A DNA stretch of 64,000 nucleotides, from assembly GCF_028682455.1 (NCBI RefSeq), contig NZ_JANHLD010000003.1, forward strand, positions 1,261,176 through 1,325,175, given 5' to 3'. Every line of letters starts with the position of its first letter. The first letter of the stretch is position 1. A program made the position numbers and the translations under genes. Under the pieces are notes generated by a model. It worked only from the letters and a program-made list of their open reading frames with translations. It was not told where the DNA came from and ran no database searches. The stretch is from Pseudomonas putida. GTDB lineage: Bacteria > Pseudomonadota > Gammaproteobacteria > Pseudomonadales > Pseudomonadaceae. This document shows positions 61,382 through 64,000 of this stretch, piece after piece.

Positions 61382-62719
61382 ATGTTCGAATCCGTCGAAG
61401 ACTTCCTTGCACGTCTGAAACAGCGTGACCCAGCCCAGCCTGAATTCCATCAGGCCGTGGAAGAAGTGTTGCGCAGCCTCTGGCCTTTCCTCGAAGCCAA
61501 CCCACACTACCTGCAGGCCGGCATCCTCGAACGCATGGTCGAGCCTGAGCGCGCGATCCTGTTCCGTGTCTCGTGGGTCGATGACGCAGGCAAGGTCCAT
61601 GTCAACCGCGGCTACCGTATCCAGATGAGCAGCGCCATCGGCCCGTACAAGGGCGGCCTGCGCTTCCACCCGTCGGTGAACCTGGGCGTGCTCAAGTTCC
61701 TGGCCTTCGAGCAGGTGTTCAAGAACTCCCTGACCTCGCTGCCCATGGGCGGCGGCAAGGGTGGTTCGGACTTCGATCCCAAGGGCAAGAGCGATGCTGA
61801 AGTCATGCGCTTCTGCCAGGCCTTCATGAGCGAGCTGTACCGCCACATCGGTGCTGACCTGGACGTACCTGCCGGCGATATCGGCGTAGGCGCCCGCGAG
61901 ATCGGCTTCATGTTCGGCCAGTACAAGCGCCTGGCCAACCAGTTCACCTCGGTACTGACCGGCAAGGGCATGACCTACGGCGGCAGCCTGATTCGTCCGG
62001 AAGCCACCGGCTACGGCTGCGTGTACTTCGCCGAAGAAATGCTCAAGCGCCAGGACCTGCGCATCGACGGTCGCCGCGTGGCGATCTCCGGTTCCGGCAA
62101 CGTGGCCCAGTATGCGGCGCGCAAGGTCATGGACCTGGGCGGCAAGGTGATCTCGCTGTCGGACTCCGAAGGCACCCTGTTCTGCGAAGCGGGCATGACC
62201 GATGAGCAGTGGGATGCGCTGATGGAGCTCAAGAACATCAAGCGTGGTCGCATCAGCGAGCTGGCCGAGCGTTTCGGCCTGGAGTTCCGCAAGGGCCAGA
62301 CCCCATGGAGCCTGCCTTGCGACATCGCCCTGCCGTGCGCCACCCAGAACGAACTCAACGGCGAAGACGCCCGTACCCTGCTGCGCAACGGCTGCATTTG
62401 CGTGGCTGAAGGCGCCAACATGCCAACCACCCTCGACGCTGTGGATATCTTCATCGAGGCCGGCATCCTCTTCGCACCTGGTAAGGCCTCGAACGCCGGC
62501 GGCGTTGCGGTGAGTGGCCTGGAGATGTCGCAGAACGCCATGCGCCTGTTGTGGACCGCCGGTGAAGTGGACAGCAAGCTGCACGCGATCATGCAGTCGA
62601 TCCACCACGCCTGTGTGCACTACGGTGAAGAAAACGGCCGTATCAACTACGTCAAGGGCGCCAACATCGCCGGTTTCGTCAAGGTTGCCGACGCCATGCT
62701 GGCCCAGGGCGTGGTCTAA
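61382..62719 (+). CDS. gdhA: NADP-type glutamate dehydrogenase
   Basis: 445-residue hexameric glutamate dehydrogenase, making glutamate from 2-oxoglutarate and ammonium. The substrate Lys-rich segment GPYKGGLRFHPSVNLGVLKF, PMGGGKGGSDFDPKGKS, and cofactor region AISGSGNVAQYAARKV are clear, matching the 445-450-residue NADP class. The ATG at 61382 (MFESVEDFLARLKQRDPAQP) is preferred to a GTG twelve bases upstream. Its stop overlaps the GreB-type gene stop by 4 bp on the other strand. Confidence 0.95.
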   Translation: MFESVEDFLARLKQRDPAQPEFHQAVEEVLRSLWPFLEANPHYLQAGILERMVEPERAILFRVSWVDDAGKVHVNRGYRIQMSSAIGPYKGGLRFHPSVNLGVLKFLAFEQVFKNSLTSLPMGGGKGGSDFDPKGKSDAEVMRFCQAFMSELYRHIGADLDVPAGDIGVGAREIGFMFGQYKRLANQFTSVLTGKGMTYGGSLIRPEATGYGCVYFAEEMLKRQDLRIDGRRVAISGSGNVAQYAARKVMDLGGKVISLSDSEGTLFCEAGMTDEQWDALMELKNIKRGRISELAERFGLEFRKGQTPWSLPCDIALPCATQNELNGEDARTLLRNGCICVAEGANMPTTLDAVDIFIEAGILFAPGKASNAGGVAVSGLEMSQNAMRLLWTAGEVDSKLHAIMQSIHHACVHYGEENGRINYVKGANIAGFVKVADAMLAQGVV

Positions 62720-63213
62720 GCCTCGGGTGTGATGGCGACGATCTCGATCAGCTGATCCCCTGCCGGTCGTCGCCACATCACTTCATCACCGGGGGCTGCA
62801 CCCAGCAGCGCCCGACCCAGCGGTGAACCCCAGTTGATCAGGCCATGCGCGGCATCGGCCTGGTCTTCGCCGACCAGTTGCACCTGGTGCTGCTGGTCAT
62901 GTTCATCGACATACGTCACTCGACTACCAATCTGCACTTTGTCTTCGGCCGTCGCCTTGGGTACGACCTGGGCGCTCTGCACGCGGGCGTTGAAATAGCG
63001 CAAGTCGCGCTCGGTATCGGCCAGGCGTTGCTTGTCGGCGTGCTCGCCCAGGGCTTGCAGCTCGCTGCGCTGGGCCTTGAGCTCGCTGAGCCGTTGCTGC
63101 AGCTGGGCCAGGCCCTGGGCGGTGACGTAGTTGGGTTGCTCGCTGACCTTGCGCTCTACCGGCTGGTCAGCCTGGGTGGCGGCCTGGTCTTCGTTGACGA
63201 ATGCTCGGCTCAT
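62716..63213 (-). CDS. GreA/GreB family transcription elongation factor
   Basis: 165-residue Gre factor. The N-terminal coiled-coil (GLAQLQQRLSELKAQRSELQ, DKQRLADTERDLRYFNARVQ) and C-terminal FKBP-like domain (IGSRVTYVDEHDQQHQVQLV, GLINWGSPLGRALLGAAPGD, IEIVAITPE) fit GreB-like proteins that reach into RNA polymerase and aid transcript cleavage. The start at ATG 63213 (MSRAFVNEDQAA) matches the GreB-type leader. Distinct from the housekeeping greA expected elsewhere. Confidence 0.88.
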   Translation of the reverse strand: MSRAFVNEDQAATQADQPVERKVSEQPNYVTAQGLAQLQQRLSELKAQRSELQALGEHADKQRLADTERDLRYFNARVQSAQVVPKATAEDKVQIGSRVTYVDEHDQQHQVQLVGEDQADAAHGLINWGSPLGRALLGAAPGDEVMWRRPAGDQLIEIVAITPEA

Positions 63214-63279
63214 GATGGCCTCCTTTTGATGGAGACCATGCTGACAGGTTGGCAGTTTCATCGGCAGTCTGTTTGCGAC

Positions 63280-63636
63280 CTACTTGCGTCGGTAGGCGCG
63301 GGCGGCATCGCGGTCTTTCTCCTGCTGCCACTGCTCGTCGCGATCATCCCAGTGGCGGTCGCGATAGTCCTGCAGGTCCTGGTTTTCCTGCATGGCGTGA
63401 CACTGGCGAAAGCCGTCGTCCCAGCCGGTTTCGTACTGGCGGTTGTGCAGGTAGCGCGGTACGTCCTTGCGAAAGTCACCGGCCATTACACCAGCGGCCT
63501 GTCGACCACTGCTGCAACCGTCCTGAAAGCCGTCGGCGTAAGCCGGCGGGTTGCCCTGTTCGATCAACTGCTCGTGGGTTGACTGGCAACCTGTGAGCCC
63601 TAACGCCAATGCCACCATTACCCCGTACCGCCACAT
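63280..63636 (-). CDS. small lipoprotein, conserved in Pseudomonas, function unknown
   Basis: 118-residue protein with a lipobox LTGC (Cys17) after a short hydrophobic stretch MWRYGVMVALALGLTGC. The mature part is polar, rich in Arg, Asp and Gln, with a few Cys (GCSSGRQAAG, RQCHAMQ) that could form a disulfide. It stands 66 bp from the GreB-type gene, reading the same way. No domain recognised. Confidence 0.8.
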   Translation of the reverse strand: MWRYGVMVALALGLTGCQSTHEQLIEQGNPPAYADGFQDGCSSGRQAAGVMAGDFRKDVPRYLHNRQYETGWDDGFRQCHAMQENQDLQDYRDRHWDDRDEQWQQEKDRDAARAYRRK

Positions 63637-64000
63637 AGTCAGGCTCTCCGCTTGCCGGGGAGAGTTTAGGTGGCGGGTTGTTGGTCAGGCGTCAAAACGG
63701 TGTGAAGGTGATGGAAAAACATCCCGCAGAGCAAGGCGCAATGCCTGTCAGCGTCATGATGCTGCACAGGTATCTACACATCTCTGATCCTGGTTCATAG
63801 AGATGGCTCGGGGCTGATCTGTACACTGCAATTGTGTGCTTATCCAGCTGATGTGGCGAAGCTGCCGCCCCCTTCCGCCTTTACGGCGTCCTACTTTTTT
63901 CTTGGAAAAAGTAGGCAAAACCGCTCGCTCAATCATCCGGCCCTACGCTGCGCTTCGGGTTCCCTCCCTGCGCACAGATTCCGGGGGCCGCGCCGAAGGG
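63637..64000. other. non-coding right end with a repeat-like hairpin
   Basis: No credible gene. The hairpin CCTACTTTTTT-CTTGG-AAAAAGTAGG lies at 63890-63915, followed by a G+C-rich segment that reads like a common extragenic repeat of pseudomonads (CAAAACCGCTCGCTCAATCA onward). The window ends within it. Confidence 0.5.

Noticed and set aside
63754..63936. 60-codon ORF at the right edge
   Set aside because: Low-complexity basic translation across a hairpin repeat; no ribosome site or family.
1..64000. CRISPR arrays, tRNA and rRNA genes, prophage structural genes
   Set aside because: No regularly spaced repeats, cloverleaf-like sequences or phage protein motifs were noticed on either strand.

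Overview
The window reads as one chromosomal stretch of a fluorescent pseudomonad, most likely of the Pseudomonas putida group. The reasons are high G+C coding sequence throughout, P. putida-type REP palindromes (GCGGGGCAAGCCCGCTCC and variants), and gene blocks typical of the genus: recBD, yfiRNB, mmsAB with a LysR regulator, pcaHG, cioAB, radA-mapZ-cstA and glyA-morA. No rRNA, tRNA or CRISPR array was seen.

Layout. 1-3142: end of recB, then recD. 3255-5599: yfiRNB c-di-GMP signalling operon. 5596-8495: a foreign-looking bacteriocin cassette (colicin-E9-like DNase toxin with a frameshift, its immunity gene, and an unknown gene). It is bracketed by an ~84-bp direct repeat taken from the 3' end of a LysR gene. 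8359-11867: LysR regulator, mmsA, mmsB (valine catabolism). 11930-16925: small metabolic genes, an AadA-like nucleotidyltransferase, two LysR regulators, a TSUP exporter, and a YgiN/MdaB quinone pair. 17043-21852: periplasmic gamma-glutamyltransferase, chemoreceptor, zinc peptidase. 21931-33254: aromatic/hydroaromatic catabolism, with pcaHG, an uncharacterised FAD dehydrogenase/IclR/TIM-barrel/EamA set, and an MFS transporter/quiC/TetR/shikimate-dehydrogenase set. 33354-39017: phosphodiesterase, trmA with a purine permease, a DJ-1-like protein, MFS exporter. 39213-41996: cyanide-insensitive oxidase with an Anr box. 42075-46607: rlmG, fpr, mscL, with a group II intron inserted directly after the fpr terminator. 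46783-53899: radA, NCS2 permease, mapZ, cstA-ybdD-yjiA. 53959-63636: glyA, morA, ettA, gdhA, a GreB-type factor, a lipoprotein.

How the genes work together. The 22-33 kb block is a coherent route: hydroaromatic acid uptake (MFS), oxidation (AroE-like dehydrogenase), dehydration to protocatechuate (QuiC), and ring cleavage (PcaHG). Candidate operators can be read for three different regulators: an ATAACC-N4-GGTTAT palindrome before pcaH, two TGGAAC-type IclR sites, and a shared TAACC-N5-GTAC motif before quiC and the shikimate dehydrogenase. The FAD dehydrogenase/TIM-barrel/EamA set under the IclR sites has no assigned substrate and is the best candidate for an undescribed pathway. Three c-di-GMP genes (yfiN, mapZ, morA) and a chemoreceptor share the window. 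The most distinctive structural feature is the bacteriocin cassette, which appears to have replaced the 3' end of a LysR gene while keeping that gene intact.
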